A stretch of 64,000 bases of DNA from Heterodera schachtii (Eukaryota > Nematoda > Chromadorea > Rhabditida > Heteroderidae). Below, piece after piece: positions 12,601 to 48,672 of this stretch. The position numbers and the translations under genes were made by a program. The stretch lies in NCBI GenBank assembly GCA_023374025.1, contig SIJG01000076.1, positions 62,001 to 126,000 of the forward strand, in the 5' to 3' direction. Each line of letters opens with the position of its first letter. The first letter of the stretch is position 1. A model generated the notes under the pieces. It did no database searches. It was not told the origin of the DNA and saw nothing but the letters and a program-made list of their open reading frames with translations.

Positions 12601-14875
12601 ATAGAGCAAAAAAAAAGCGAAAATTTAATTTTTTTAAAAATAACAATTAAATATGCCACCCAGCCAGCAGGGCAAGTGGAAACTGTGAAATTTGCTGCGC
12701 AAAATCAATTATTAAATTGATTAATTTGGGTCCACGAACGCTGCAAAAAATAGCGGGGACACAAAATGAAGAAGGGACGGGGATGGACCAAAAATTGAGC
12801 AATTCTTTTAGTGGGTCCATCCAGAGAGAACGAACGCCGAAATCCGGGGACCGTCTTTAAATATTAATTTATTTTATATTAAAAAAATGTTAAACAAAGA
12901 TTTTCCAATAAAAAATGTTAAATGTTAGAAAAAAAAATTTTATTAAGCAAATCGCTCATTTCCACAGTCGTCGATGGATGCTGCTGCTGAACAGCTTGAA
13001 CTTTAGCAGTTGGTCGATTCGTGGTCCATAGAGAATGATGATGGAGAAGTACTGAATTGGCCATCAGCAATGGGTCGGTGGTGCCGTTGCGGCACACGGA
13101 CATCCTTGAGCGACTGGACTGCGCGGCAACACCGAGCGGCGACTGGGCAAGTTCCTGGCTGAACGGCTCCGCTCATGGGTGAGTATATTGTGTTACTCAT
13201 CAGCGGCCCCTTTTGTAGATACTGTTTTTTTAGGTTGTTGGTTACTGTATAATTAATCTTTGAACAATTTGCAATTCCTTTTTCTCTTTGTCCGTTTTTC
13301 AATTCAATTCCAATTTATTCACCTCGGCAACACACAACACACATCTTTGAGTACTTTCTCATTGATCATGTGTAAAATGAGCTTTACCTAACCAAAAACC
13401 TTTAAAATTGAAAATTTAATTATTTTCAGGGAAATGGAGGGCACAAAATGCCAAATGTTCGCCGTTTTTCCCTTTTTCCGAATTGGTCAGGGAATTTAAC
13501 CGTTGGATTTTGCCCTGGGCATTTTTGTCAGGCGTTTCATTTCTTCCCTTTCCGCTGCTTTTTTTTGTACTAATCGCGGCTCCTCGGGCACCAAAATGGG
13601 CTTCACCGTCATCATTCTGTGAGCCCCTTCCGTAAATTCCTAACAAACTTTTCAAATTTTGCACAAAACACAGATGGGGGACCTTAAGTTGAACAATTCT
13701 TTTAGTTGGCCCACCCAGAGAGAGTGAAAGCCGAAATACGGGGATCGTCCCATTTTGCCAATTTCTTATTGCCACTACACTAATTGATTATTGCGTAAGC
13801 ATAGACATATGTAATTAAACGATTCATTAAAATTAAATCAATTCATCCTGAAATTCGAAAAAACAAATCAGAACAAAATACATTTTTCCTAAGGCGAACC
13901 ATTCAAATATAATATTTTAATTTTTATTAATAAAATGAAAAGCAAAGATTTTGCAAAAAAAAGTGTTAAATGTGTGAGAGAAAAAAATTGGCTAAGCAAA
14001 ATCGCACATTTCCCATTAATGATTAATCCCCCTCCCATTCCATTCTCATGGCCACTTCTCTGCTCCGAAAGCGCCACTCGTCCACGCCGAGTTGGTTGAT
14101 TTGCAGCGAAAATTTGGACACTTCCAACCCATTTGGACACCTGAGAATTTTGAAGGAAATTTATTAGAAAAAAATATGAAATTTTTGATTCATCGAAACG
14201 ATGTTCCAAAATTGACTGATGGATGAATGAGAAAGGGTCGTTATTTATTTGACAAAGCATCGGAATTTTTAGGGATTTTTGTTGAAAGATATTGAAATAT
14301 ATAAAGCATAGGAATGGGATATTTATTAACCGTCATTAAAGTTTTCAGAGAGCTTCAGGTGCCGAAATTTTCCTAATTCCGAGGATTTGAAAATTTTCCG
14401 GATAAAAATGTAAAACCGAGAGGGATCAGTGTTTGTTTTTTACTTATATGTCCGATAATTTAATCTTATACAAAAGCCCCTCTAATCACATTTTCATATT
14501 GGCTTTGATCACTTTTTTCTTCGATGATTTGACTCTGATCAATGGCCAATGATCACAGATCATTTCAACCATGGCCCGTCATTTTTACCTTTTCACTTTC
14601 GCGTAAAATGCCATTTTGAACAGAGCATTAAAAATTTCTGAATTGCTGGCACCTGTAGGCGATAATGTGCATGCAAAATATTTTTCAGTGAATTTTAGAA
14701 ATTAATTTTTTTTTTCCATGGTGATGTGATGATTTTCCAAGTTCAAACTCAAAGGGGTACCCCTCCCCCCATAGGGGTTTTTGGCTTTGAGTGCACCGGC
14801 GGAGAGCTCTTTTCGGTTTAAATCAGGAAAATCATTTAGCCCTAACCTTAATTTTTTTTGTTTTATTAATTATTT
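9682..14875. other. Repeat-rich stretch with no confident gene
   Basis: AT-rich DNA between the calpain start and the first F-box-like cluster. It holds GC-rich patches built on GATCCCGCGGGAT words (12150-12300 and 12450-12540), which resemble the AGAGACCGG repeats elsewhere in the window. It also holds duplicated blocks at 12.8-14.0 kb. On the minus strand at about 14030-14140 there is a short exon-like frame ending GVDEWRFRSREVAMRMEWEGD (21 residues with one break before the last), preceded by a CTCAG acceptor. I do not recognise it and found no partner exon. Confidence 0.5.
12790..14020. repeat. Direct duplication of two short blocks
   Basis: Block X, beginning CAATTCTTTTAGTGGGTCCA at about 12801 and running to about 12856, recurs at about 13695-13752. 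Block Y, containing AAGCAAATCGCTCATTTCC at 12945, recurs near 13995, and a third diverged Y lies near 11975. The spacing between X and Y differs between the copies (about 80 versus 226 bp), so this is an old tandem duplication with later indels. Confidence 0.6.
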
Positions 14876-15010
14876 ATTTTTCTCTTCAAAATTCGTTTTT
14901 CCATTTTCTTTTTCTGTTCTTCTCCAAATGCTGTCTCAAATGATGAACCCAACGATTGCTGCTGATTTTCACCAATTTTTGCAAATGAATTTAAGCAATG
15001 GTCGCAGCAG
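14876..15010 (-). pseudogene. Orphan first exon of an F-box-like family copy (copy A)
   Basis: The ATG at 14904 begins MEKRILKRK, matching exon 0 of copy B at 17422-17450, and about 125 bp of upstream sequence matches as well (14905-15010 against 17451-17550). The donor GTGAG found in copy B is replaced here by AATAA, so the exon cannot be spliced normally. No exon 1 to 4 follows at lower coordinates. This is the truncated left end of the tandem array. Confidence 0.75.
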
Positions 15011-15196
15011 GATTACTGTTTAATCCGAACTAATACAAAAATTTTGAAATTTAGGCAAAATTCAAATGAAAATCAGTCAAATTTAAAGAAAAAAGGGCAA
15101 GAAAAATTAATCATTTCAAAGAGAAACAATAGCATCAAACCAAATCAATTCCCATCCATCATTAAAATGATTTGATGTTATTGCTCAATTAATTAA

Positions 15197-17450
15197 TTAA
15201 TTCTCTTCCGCTGAATTTGACGTTTGACCCGTCGGCGGACACAATGGCCTAAAAATGCTTAGAGATTGGCAAAATTAAAATTTTGTGCTGGATTTATATT
15301 AAGAAAAATTAATTAGGTAATTAATTATCGCATACTTATAAAAAATAGTACATAATGTTCAAAAATAATTTTGTTTGACCCACCCAATGCAATCATTGTC
15401 ACCACTAAGTAAAATGTCGACATTAGCATATAAATTGTCGTCCACCCATTGAACCGCCGCCGGCGCCGTCCCCCCAACAATTATTGGGCAACGCTTCAGC
15501 ACCCATTCATAATCAGCTAATCGGTGTTCGCGTCGTTCTTTGCGCAATGTCAGCTTTTCTTGGGTCCATTCGTTCACCAATTCAAACGGCTCAATTGGCG
15601 TTGGATTTTGAATTCTGAAACTAATACAGTAACTGATGACAGACGAATTGGTGGTGATGGTGGTGGCACGGAGAAATGCCTAAAAACAATGGAAAGTGGG
15701 GGCAAATGTTGAAATTGTCAAAAAATATTTTGAAATTACAATCTCTAGTAAGCCCATCACGGAAAAAATAAATGAAACAACAACAAAAAAAAACACACGC
15801 ACGAATAGGTGCTAGGAGGACGAAGTTACAAAATACCAATGAATAAAAATTTTAAATTTTATTTTAATTAATTTGATAAATAATACATTATAATTTAGCT
15901 TAAACATTGTCAAATTAATCAATCTTGGAATTGGTAGGTAACAGCTCTACGTATCCTCTACTATATTATAATTTTTAAAAATCTAGCAAAAATTTCCAAA
16001 AAGTTGTAACCAAAAAATTGTTGACCCTAGCTTTTTTTAAACTCAATAAAATTTTTGAAATCATATTTTATAAAAGTTATTGAAGTTTAAACAATTTTCA
16101 TGCATTTAAACGAGATTACATTTATTACGTATTATTTAGCAAATTAAAAGAATAATTAAATTTAAATATTTCAATCATTGATACTTTTTTAACTTCGGGA
16201 ACAACGACCTCTTTGAAACTGTTGATCCATTCATTGGTTCTTGATCCATGCTTATAAAAGCAACGCAACTGCTTCGGCCGTCCATCGATGGTCGGTTTGT
16301 GTAACCATTCGGACAATGCTTGGCCGGCAGAAGAAGTTGTAGTTGGCCCATCATCATCACCAAGCAGGACAGGGAATATGGCAGAATATTCGATTGAAAT
16401 GAGTCGAGCGGGATCAGCAGCAGCAGCAGAAAGAACTGTCGGCGATCTCCACACCCAAATTGGTGGAATTGCCAAAAATGTGCGGATTGGCACGGAAAAA
16501 TGCGATGACGGAATGGTCGATGTACCTGAAAATAATGATATGTCAAGAACTAATTAGACTTTCTTTCGAGAGTTCAAATTAGAGTTGAGCCTCGACCCCA
16601 AGCCCCGACATTTTTTGCCAATCCCCCGCCCCACCCCAATAATTAGCCGGGGAATTGAGGACCCTGAAATTAAATTTTACCTAAAACCGAGCCAAAATTC
16701 CCCGAAGGGTCCCAAAAAATTTAGCTCCCTCCTCCCGAAATTTGCCGCGCGCAGAGGGGTCTGCTGGGCTCAACCCTAGTTCAAATCACATAATGTAAAG
16801 CTCCAAAAAACGGAGTTTGTTGGGCAGCGGACGGTCCGGCAGCGCTAATTTCAGAAATCCTTCTTCTTCACACAAATACACACAAAGAATGGGTTTTTCG
16901 GCATTTTTGTCTTTTCGAATTTCGGCATCTCCCCAGACTGTCAGTTCGCTTTTGGCATCGAAATGCGCGTCCACTAAAACATCGAAACGGTCGGAAATCA
17001 GTGCCAATTTGAGTCCGAGTTCACAACGACCAAAAAAGTGCAGAATGTCCATCCAAACATCGGTACAAATCCAGCTTAAAAGTGAAAATATTTGGGCTTT
17101 CAAATATGAGAGGTTTTAGCCAGGTCGAATTCACATTCATTAAAAAATAGAAACAGGAAATCACAAATTTGCGGATCTCACTGCGGTATTGGAACTCAAA
17201 TTTTTGCGGGACGTAATACCGCGGGAATAATCTCCGCAAATCCCAGGATTTCTAAAAAAACGCGGACTGGTGGGACCCAAGAAATTCCTGTGCCGGGATT
17301 TAGCCCTAGGAAAACCCATGTTTTTTAATGCTTTTACTTTTATCCGCTTTTCCCATCTTGTGATTTATTTTTTTGGCCATAACACTGTGTTAACTTTCAG
17401 TTTAATAATATTTTTTCTCACATTTTCCTCTTCAAAATTCGTTTTTCCAT
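15197..17450 (-). pseudogene. F-box-like family copy B, frameshifted
   Basis: Five-exon layout like intact copy C: 17422-17450, 16790-17074, 16209-16525, 15384-15679, 15197-15248. Exon 0 gives MEKRILKRKI. Exon 1 opens [14 protein letters not shown] and continues [17 protein letters not shown], an F-box-like helix set. Exon 2 starts YIDHSVIAFFRANPH. It then lacks the IWDV...HHLGF segment present in copies D and F. At the deletion scar GNSTNLG joins RSPTVLS out of frame. The exon is 317 nt where 1 plus a multiple of 3 is needed. Exons 3 and 4 remain open (FELVNEWTQEKLTLRKE, VLKRCPII, ending SNSAEEN). It may still be transcribed. A sequencing error cannot create the missing segment, so I read it as a broken copy. 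Confidence 0.8.
17141..17300. repeat. AGAGACCGG-family repeat, copy 1 (decayed)
   Basis: About 160 bp in the intron between exons 0 and 1 of copy B. It shares the internal order of the copies at 21357-21516 and 26653-26818: an AAATTTGCGGATC end, a central CGCGGGA..AAT..CCGC palindrome, then a GTGCCGGGAT end. It is the most diverged of the three. Confidence 0.55.
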
Positions 17451-17858
17451 TTTCTTTTTCTGTTCTTCTCCAAATGTTGTCTCAAATGATGAACCCAACG
17501 ATTGCTGATGATTTTCACCAATTTTTGCAAATGAATTTAAGCAATGGTCGGCGGAGGAAAATTTTTTCTTTTTTTGGACGGGCGATGCCATTGAAAATTC
17601 AATTAAATTCACTTAAAATTATATAATGTAAACCATATTAAATATATAACAGCATAAACTTGCTGTTTAATCCGAACTAACACAAAAATTTTGAAATTTA
17701 AGGCAAAATTAAAATGAAAATCAGTCAAATTTAAAGAAAAATTAGCAAGAAAAATTAAGCATTTTAAAGAGATAAAGAGCAGAGCACCAAATCAAATCAA
17801 TTCCCATCCATCATTTAGTGATTCAAAACAATCTTCTGTCATTGCTCAATTTAATTAA

Positions 17859-20800
17859 TTAATTCAATTCCGCTGAGTTTGACGTTTGACCCTCCGACAG
17901 ACACAAAGGCCTAAAGCTTAAGAGATTTTTAAAATCAAATTTTGATGCTGAATTTTTAAAAATTGGAAAAAATTAATTAGATAATTGCATGCCGTATTTT
18001 CTCTAATATTCCCCACAGGGGATTATTTTTCAACCTCCTTTGAAATGTGTGGGACAATTTAAGACGGGAACAGGACAAAATCACGCCGCCGAAATCAAGC
18101 CGGGACAAAATCACGCCACTAGAAATTTTTAAAAAATTTTTTCAAACCTAGAATTTTTTCAAGAAAAAATCTTAGAAAATTTTTTTTATAAGAAATTTAG
18201 AGAAAAAAAAATTTAGAAAAATTTTCAGTGATTTTTTTTGAAATTTTATGAAAAATACTAAGTTTTTTTCCGAAAATTTTCCAAAAACATTTAATTTTTC
18301 GTGAAATTTTCTTATAAAAAAATTTTCTAAGGCTTTTTTCTTGAAAAAATTCTAAGTTTAAAAAATTTTTTAAAAATTTCTAGCGGCGGGATTTTGTCTC
18401 GGCGGGATTTCGGCCGGCGTGATTTCGGCGGCGGGATTTTGTCTCGGCGGGATTTCGGCCGGCGTTATTTCGGCCGGCGTGATTTCGGCGGCGGGATTTT
18501 GTCTCGGCGGGATTTCGGCCGGCGTTATTTCGGCCGGCGTGATTTCGGCGGCGTTATTTCGGCCGGCGTGATTTTGGGGTGCACCCATTTAAGACTGGTG
18601 GTTTAATAGAGATCGGGGCATAATTAGAGAAAATACGGTATTTATGTACAAAATTCATTACAAAATAAATACAAATATTATATAATTGATGTTTAATTGT
18701 TTTGTTAACCCACCACCCATAATGGTTGTCACCACCAACAAGCGAAAAGCTAACTCTAGTGTATAAATTTTTGTCTTCCCATTGAAACGCCGGCGCCGTT
18801 CCCCTCAAAATTGGGCATCGCTTCAACAGCAAACCGGCACTGCCAAAATCATTTTCGGCTTCTTCCTCCAATGTCAGCTTTTCTTGGGTCCGTTCATTCA
18901 CCAGCTCAAAAGGCACAATTGGCGTTGGCCCATTAAAACGAAAATGGATTTGGTAACTGACAGAAGGAGAATCGGTGGTGGTGGTGGCACGGAGAAATGT
19001 CTAAACAAAGCAATGCCAAATGAAATAAAGAGTCATCAACAGCAGAGATTGGCCGGGCCGCCCGAACTTGGCAAATTGAAAAATTTCAGGGCATGGGCAG
19101 CGGAACAGGACAAAACGTCAGCGACGCAATGTGGACAAAATGTCGCAGGGCCATAATTCATTAGCAAAAAAAAATTTTTTTAAAAGGTTTTAAGAAAAAA
19201 AAATAATAATTTTCATTAGCTAGCCTGTAGCCTGGTTCGAGAAAAATATTAAGAAAATTTCAAGAAAACAAAAAAAAATTCGACGCCGAACGAAAAATCG
19301 CCGAATTTTGAAAATCCGGTCTAATTAATCATCACGGACAAAGTAATTAAAGCAAAACAATGCGAGCAACGAAACGACCTCTTTGAAACTGTTGATCCAA
19401 TCACAATTTTGTAATGTAATGTCATGGAGGCAACGCAATTGCTTCGGCTGCCCGTCTTTGCTCGGCGTGTGCAACCATTTGGACAACACTTGGCCAGCAG
19501 TTGGAGTTGCATTTGGCCCATCATCGGCGATCACATCGGGGACCATGACCCATGATTTGATTGAATTCAGTTGAGCAAGATCGGAGAAAATTGTCGGCGA
19601 AATGAGACGAACAAAATTCTCCAAATAAACACCACGGGGGGAAGTGTCCAAGTGGCGAATGTTTGTCCCAAAAATGGGCCAAATTTGGCGCATAAAAATG
19701 TCCCAAATTGGCCTAACATCTGGTGCTGACAATATCTCCACATCTTGCGTTGGTGGCCCATCATTAGCGCTTACATCGGGCAACAGACAATGGGAACCGA
19801 TTGAATTCACTTGCTGATAGATTCTGTTGAAAATTGTCGGCGAAAGTGACACTATCTCCACATGCAAATACGTGGTTTTGTTAAAAACATGCGGATTGGC
19901 ATGGAGAAATGCGATGACGGAAAGATCGATGTATCTGGAAGGGATGTTTTCTAGAATTAATTAGGGTAAACGATAGTTCAAATTAGTGTCGAGCCCCGAC
20001 ATTTTTGGGCATATTCCCGACCCCATCTCCGACGGTCCCTGCTGGCCCCCGACATTTTGCTCTGCTCCCCGACATTTTGCTCTGCTCCCCGACATTTTGC
20101 TCTGCTCCCCGACACTTAGTCGGGGAATCGGGGGAATCGGGGACCCTCCCTGAGTGTTGTTAAAATTTAAAAAGTTAATTAAACCAAAATATGTAAAACA
20201 CCGAATCTAAATTTTCAATGATGGATATTGTCCACTGACGAATTGTCGGGACCACGACCCGATATGTGCCCCCCCCCCCTCCCCCCGGTGGTTCCCAATC
20301 TCCGACTTTTTCCAACCCCGATCCGTCGGGGTTTCAATCCTTGTTCAAATTACATAATATAAAGCTCCCTAAAACGGATTTTGTTGGGCAGCGGACTGTC
20401 AGGCAGAGCAAATTTCGAAAATCCAACGCCGTCACTCATATACACATGGAGAATAGTGTCTTCAGACTCCGTGTCTTTGCAAATTTCGACATCTCTCCAA
20501 ACTGTCAATTCGCTTTTGGCATCGAAATGCGCGTCCACCAAAACATCGAAACGGTCGGAAATCAGTGCCAATTTTAGGCCGAGTTGGGGACGGTCAAAAA
20601 AGTGCAGAATGTCCATGCAAACATCGGTACAAATCCAGCTGAAATGCGTAAAAATATAATCAAACCAGCAGGGCTCTCAGATGTGACGGACCAGGCCGTT
20701 TTCGTACGAACACATGAATTTGGCTATAACTTTTTTATTTGTCAACCAAATCCAACACTGTTGGTATCATTCGAGAGCCCTTCAGATGCTCGATTATCCT

Positions 20801-21639
20801 GCAAAATTCCAAAAAAATTCGTTAAGTTTAAAAAAAGTTCGAGCCTAAAAAGTTGAAAAATCTAGTTTTTTGAATTCTTCTGGCCATAACTTTTTTGAAC
20901 CTTAACGAGATTTTTCGAAATTTTGCAGGATAATAGAGGACACTTAGGGCTACCGAATGATACCAATTAGTGTTGGATTTGGTTTCCAAAAACTTGGGCT
21001 CGTACAAAAACGGCCCGAACGAAAACGACCCCGACCCCAGATGTGAGGCAGAGGCTTTAGCAAGGTCAAAATTCGGTACTCCGGGTTTTGCTACCCCCGC
21101 TCCCTCGAAAGATTTTTAAAAAATTCATATTTTGGGGTTATCAAGGTCACTCTGATCACGATAGGCTTATGCTTTATTTTGTAAAATATGAGAGCCCAGG
21201 TCGAAGCAACTTTAAACCTAGTCCTAACCTAATGAATTTTTAAAAGGCGGAGGTAGCAAAACCTGGACCAAAATTCTACTTAATTAAAAAAATGTTTTAA
21301 ACTGAGGGTCCTTGGCAAAACGTATAAGGAGGGCGAGGGAGGCCTCAGGCCTGCCAAGAGACCGGAAATTCCAAATTTGCAGATCCGGCTACGGTTTTAC
21401 AACTCAAATATTTTTTTTTGCTGTACGGGATCCCGCGGGATTAATCCCGCAAATCCCACAATTTCTAAAAATGCGGAATTGCGGACAGGGATTATGCAAA
21501 ATCCCGCGCCGGTCTCTCTGTCATTAGTAAATCCGTTTTTATTTTTGACGTTTATACCGTTTATCCGTTATAGCAAGTAAATTCTTAATTTTTAATCAAA
21601 TAAATTTTCTCACATTTTCCTCAATGTCTGATCACTCAT
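17859..21639 (-). CDS. F-box-like family protein, copy C (intact)
   Basis: Exons: 21614-21639, 20354-20638, 19379-19934, 18717-19000, 17859-17910. Every phase closes, giving 400 codons plus stop. The ATG at 21639 gives MSDQTLRKI, spliced to [14 protein letters not shown]. The block [19 protein letters not shown] resembles an F-box, so a role as substrate adaptor of an SCF ubiquitin ligase is inferred, not shown. Later conserved blocks are [66 protein letters not shown] and LLLKRCPI. No signal peptide or membrane segment is seen. Exon 2 is about 100 nt longer than in copy F because of an internal duplication (SPTIFNRI...[12 protein letters not shown] and SPTIFSDL...[11 protein letters not shown]). 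The last intron contains a foldback element. Transcription would run right to left, through copies B and A. Confidence 0.75.
17992..18638. mobile_element. Foldback element in last intron of copy C
   Basis: A perfect 16-bp inverted repeat, CCGTATTTTCTCTAAT, lies at 17992-18007 and inverted at 18623-18638. The interior is itself a near-palindrome of A/T-rich arms (18110-18375). A GC-rich minisatellite at about 18385-18575 is built on GGCGGGATTTTGTCTCGGC and GGCCGGCGTGATTTCGGC words. Its reverse complement appears once at 18080-18115. There is no coding potential beyond repeat-translation frames. Confidence 0.7.
20051..20113. repeat. 20-bp minisatellite, three units, in copy C intron 1
   Basis: CCCCGACATTTTGCTCTGCT is repeated three times in tandem, followed by a diverged CCCCGACACTTAGTCGGGG hairpin. 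The equivalent intron of copy B (16590-16760) has related CCCCGACATTTT sequence without the array. Confidence 0.85.
20693..21030. mobile_element. Foldback element in first intron of copy C
   Basis: The left arm, starting GGCCGTTTTCGTACGA near 20693 and ending in TTATCCTGCAAAATT near 20812, is the imperfect reverse complement of about 20920-21030. That right arm contains TTTTGCAGGATAAT and ends GTACAAAAACGGCC. Arms are about 110 bp with a short A/T spacer. No open frame of note. Confidence 0.7.
21079..21273. mobile_element. Small palindromic MITE, GTACTCCGGGTTTTGC ends
   Basis: GGTACTCCGGGTTTTGCTACC near 21082 is mirrored by GGTAGCAAAACCTGG near 21250. The ends match the better-preserved element at 47226-47459, so these are two members of one family about 190-235 bp long. 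It also lies in the first intron of copy C. Confidence 0.6.
21357..21516. mobile_element. AGAGACCGG-family MITE, copy 2
   Basis: Begins AGAGACCGGAAATT and ends ATCCCGCGCCGGTCTCT, so the outer 9 bp are perfect inverted repeats. The centre holds GATCCCGCGGGATTAATCCC. It is about 160 bp, in the first intron of copy C. Related copies lie at 17141-17300 and 26653-26818. Confidence 0.65.
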
Positions 21640-22743
21640 TTCCGTTAGCCAATTAATCGATCACTTTGCCGTCATCTTTCCAAATGATGTCATACAAAAT
21701 TGACTGGAAAATATGGGGAATTCTTCAATTATTTTAAATGCCCTTGGAAATAAAAAAAATTCTTCGATAATTTAAGTAATTAACATAATTTGTGTTAGTT
21801 TTATGTGTTACCAATTTGAGACCCGACCCAAAAATTTATCAGAAAAATGAGACACATAAAAATCACAGAATGCGGAAAAAATTGTGCAATTTTCGACAAT
21901 TTTACAAAAAATGAAATGAAGAATGTGAAGGGAAGTGCACAATTGTGCGCATAATTTGTAGAACAACTTTTTAGGATGTGTATGAAAATTATAAACATTT
22001 AAAATGGGGTGAAAAATATGCCAATGCCATTTTTGAAAATTGGAAAAAAAGTTTAATTGAAAAAATAATTTTTATAAATATGTGCCAAAAGATACTACTC
22101 CTAATTGTGTGTAAAATAACATAACATCAATTTTGTAATTGTGATTGGATTGATTTATGCTTTTGAGAGAGTGTGCCGTGTCAGCATAGAGTTCTTATGA
22201 TCAAATGATAAATGCCAAAAAAACTCTCATCTGTCCTGATTTATCAGATTGTGCCGCCTTTAGGTAATTTGGAAGGGACAAATCTGAAAAATGAATTTGG
22301 CCGATAATTAAATCAGATGAGAGCCCTGCTGTGAGTAATTAATAGACAATTAAAAACGTGAGGGGAGGCAACTGATCGATGGGGTGTAATTAATCCAACA
22401 AAATATGCACCTACAAACAAATATCGGCAGCAAGTCATTTCATAATTGGGAAATTAATTGCCCTTAATAACCAAAGCAAATGCCCCCGGGTAGTGAGATG
22501 TCTCGAGGCCGATACTTTTTGGCATCGCGAGACTCCATGCCATAGAAAGGACGGCATTTTTTCGAGTCAAAACATTAGATTCAAGAATCTCGGACACATC
22601 ATTAATGGCACAATCCTAATTATGAAATGACCCCCTAATGATGATGATGACAAATTGTTGCAACATAACGGGTTAAAATGAAGACAAATAAATACATATA
22701 TAGAAAAGAAGGATGGCAGGGTAAGAGCATTCATTAGTAACGG
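21640..22743. other. Gap between copy C start and the unknown gene
   Basis: AT-rich sequence that would contain the copy C promoter and the 3' flank of the minus-strand gene at 22744-24289. A short inverted pair (ACTCTCATCTG...GATTTATCAG near 22228 and AAATCAGATGAGAG near 22312) is the only structure I see. Confidence 0.5.
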
Positions 22744-24289
22744 TCATCTACCGCCGCCAACAATTTCCCATCCGGCACTTTGCTTTTCCTCCCCCCGCTC
22801 CACTGGCGGTGGTTGGTCTTGACTCTCGACCGCTTTTTCCTGCTCTTGGTCATCCCCTTCGATTTCTGCTGCTTCATCCCCGGCTTTTTGGTGTTGTTGT
22901 ACGGCTTCATCTCCTCCTGCTCCTACTCCGTCGCCACCACTGTCTTCGTCCTCCTCGGCATCTTCCTCATTTTCGGCATCGTCCTCCTCCTCATCCATCG
23001 CTGCGGCCCGTGCCGCCGCCGCCGCCGCCGTCGACGAGGTGGAGGAGGAGGCGGACGCGAGCACACTGAACGGCGCCTTCCTTCGTCTCTGCAAATATTT
23101 TAGTGATCAGTCTTCCCTGAATGATCAAAAAGCCAAGAATTATTTTATGAATTGATCATCGATCAATCACTGTTGAAAATATTGTTAGAGCTCTAGGCAA
23201 GACGGAGACTCTCGAATATCAGGGACCCTTTTTATCTTTTGTTAAGTCACCCCAGTTTTTAATGATTTAATGTAGAGTAGAGCGGGACCGGGAATTTTTG
23301 GCTGGGAAAACGGGAAAAAACCCGAGACTGGTCCCGGTCAAAACCGGGACCTCGGTTCTCAGTTGTCCGTGTTTTGGTCCCGGTCCCGCTCTACTCTAAT
23401 TTAATGGATAAATTAACGGTTCCGGGTCTAATCAGCAATTTAATAGGTCATTAGCAGGCGTTAATTATAGATTTAATGGGGCAATTAGAATGTATTAATT
23501 AGCGATTTGAAGGGGGCAATGTCTGTGTGTGCCCTCTGTTTGTGTGTCGCACCTTCCGTTTGTTGGCCATCTTTTTGGCCCTTTCCTTGGCCGCCTTTGA
23601 TCGAGTGGCCACAGCCGCCATTTTTTGCCTTTGTTGTTGCTCATCTGCGGGTGGTGTTGCTGGTACTGGCTGAACACCGTTTGTTGCTTCATCAGGAGCG
23701 ACTTCATTTTGTTGCTGCTGCTGCTGCTGCTTTTGTTGTTGTTCATCATCAATTGCCTTGCCGGTGTGAATTATGAGCATATTTGGGGGCTAAATCAAAT
23801 GGGGCGAGGTGATCACAGTTTGAAAATTGGTCAAACTCGATAAAAAAATTTTTTTTAAATTTATGGTGAATTACTAAGGTTTTCTTTCAAAAATGAAAAA
23901 TTATTCGAATTTCTTAAAAAAAATTTGCTGATTTTTTGTTGGAAAATTTCTAAATTTGAAAATTAAAAAAAAATTCCGGCGGCGATTTTTGTCATGTATT
24001 CCACCCCCCCCCCCCCCACCCCCCCCCCCCACCACAACAACAACAGCCCACCCACCCGTGTGATGATGTGCTGGTTCGGCACTGCTGCTGGTGGTGGTGC
24101 CACCGGCGGAAGTGGCGGTGGCATGAACGGGTTGAAGGCGGGCAACTGCAGGCCAATTTTGTTGTAGTTTTGACCAGCAGCAACAGCAATGGCATCGGCC
24201 GTGATGTTGTTGATGGCATAATTTGGTGGCGGAACAATTGTGCCGGCATCGACGCCATTCCGTGTCGGTGTTCCCGCTCTGGACAACTG
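22744..24289 (-). CDS. Unknown low-complexity protein (three in-phase exons)
   Basis: Exons 24056-24289, 23553-23789 and 22744-23088 each begin after a CAG or TAG acceptor and all junctions are phase 0, giving 271 residues before the stop. I do not recognise the protein. Exon 1 has PPPNYAINNITADAIAVAAG and a proline-rich run. Exon 2 has a glutamine tract and a basic KERAKKMANKRK patch that joins RRRKAPFSV of exon 3, a plausible nuclear-localisation-type cluster. Exon 3 is alanine-rich, then strongly acidic (DEEEDDAENEEDAEEDED), ending GWEIVGGGR. No ATG lies in frame at the 5' border of exon 1, so at least one upstream exon is missing. The model sits 419 bp downstream of the ire-1 stop on the same strand. 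It could be a separate gene, an operon partner, or alternative 3' exons of ire-1. Confidence 0.55.
23274..23397. mobile_element. 124-bp MITE with perfect 20-bp inverted ends
   Basis: AGAGTAGAGCGGGACCGGGA at 23274-23293 is exactly inverted at 23378-23397. The interior is also partly palindromic (GGGACC words). It lies in the second intron of the unknown gene. No clear target duplication directly abuts the ends. Confidence 0.8.
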
Positions 24290-24707
24290 CTGATGGATGG
24301 GGAGGGATTGTGTTGTAAAAAAAGCCGAGAAGAAAACGATCCTTCAAATAGAGCCACACAGCCCCTCTATTAGTGCCCCCTCTAATAAAGCCCACCTAAA
24401 AGGGGGAGGGTGGGTTGAAATTTGAAGCCCTGCTAAAAAAAGAAATGGGATATATATACCAAGCTTGGGCATGAGGTACCACTTTTTCTTCTAATAGAGA
24501 TCCCAGTCCCTCTATTAGTGCCCCCCCTCTAATAAAGCCCTCATCCGGGGAGAAGTCGAAAATTTGGATGCGACAAAATCTTCAACATTGAAACTGGTAC
24601 TCTAAATCCGAAATCCAAGTAAGTCCATTCCCTGGACGCCCTTCCCCGGCACCATGTGCCGTTGTCAAATAAATAGTCTCGGGAAAGAGAAATTCCCGAG
24701 ACCATCG

Positions 24708-48672
<23,965 letters not shown>

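Noticed and set aside
12918..13775. Minus-strand open frames of 61-119 codons
   Set aside because: They overlap the duplicated blocks, the frames are not conserved between the block copies, and no splice-compatible partner exon was found.
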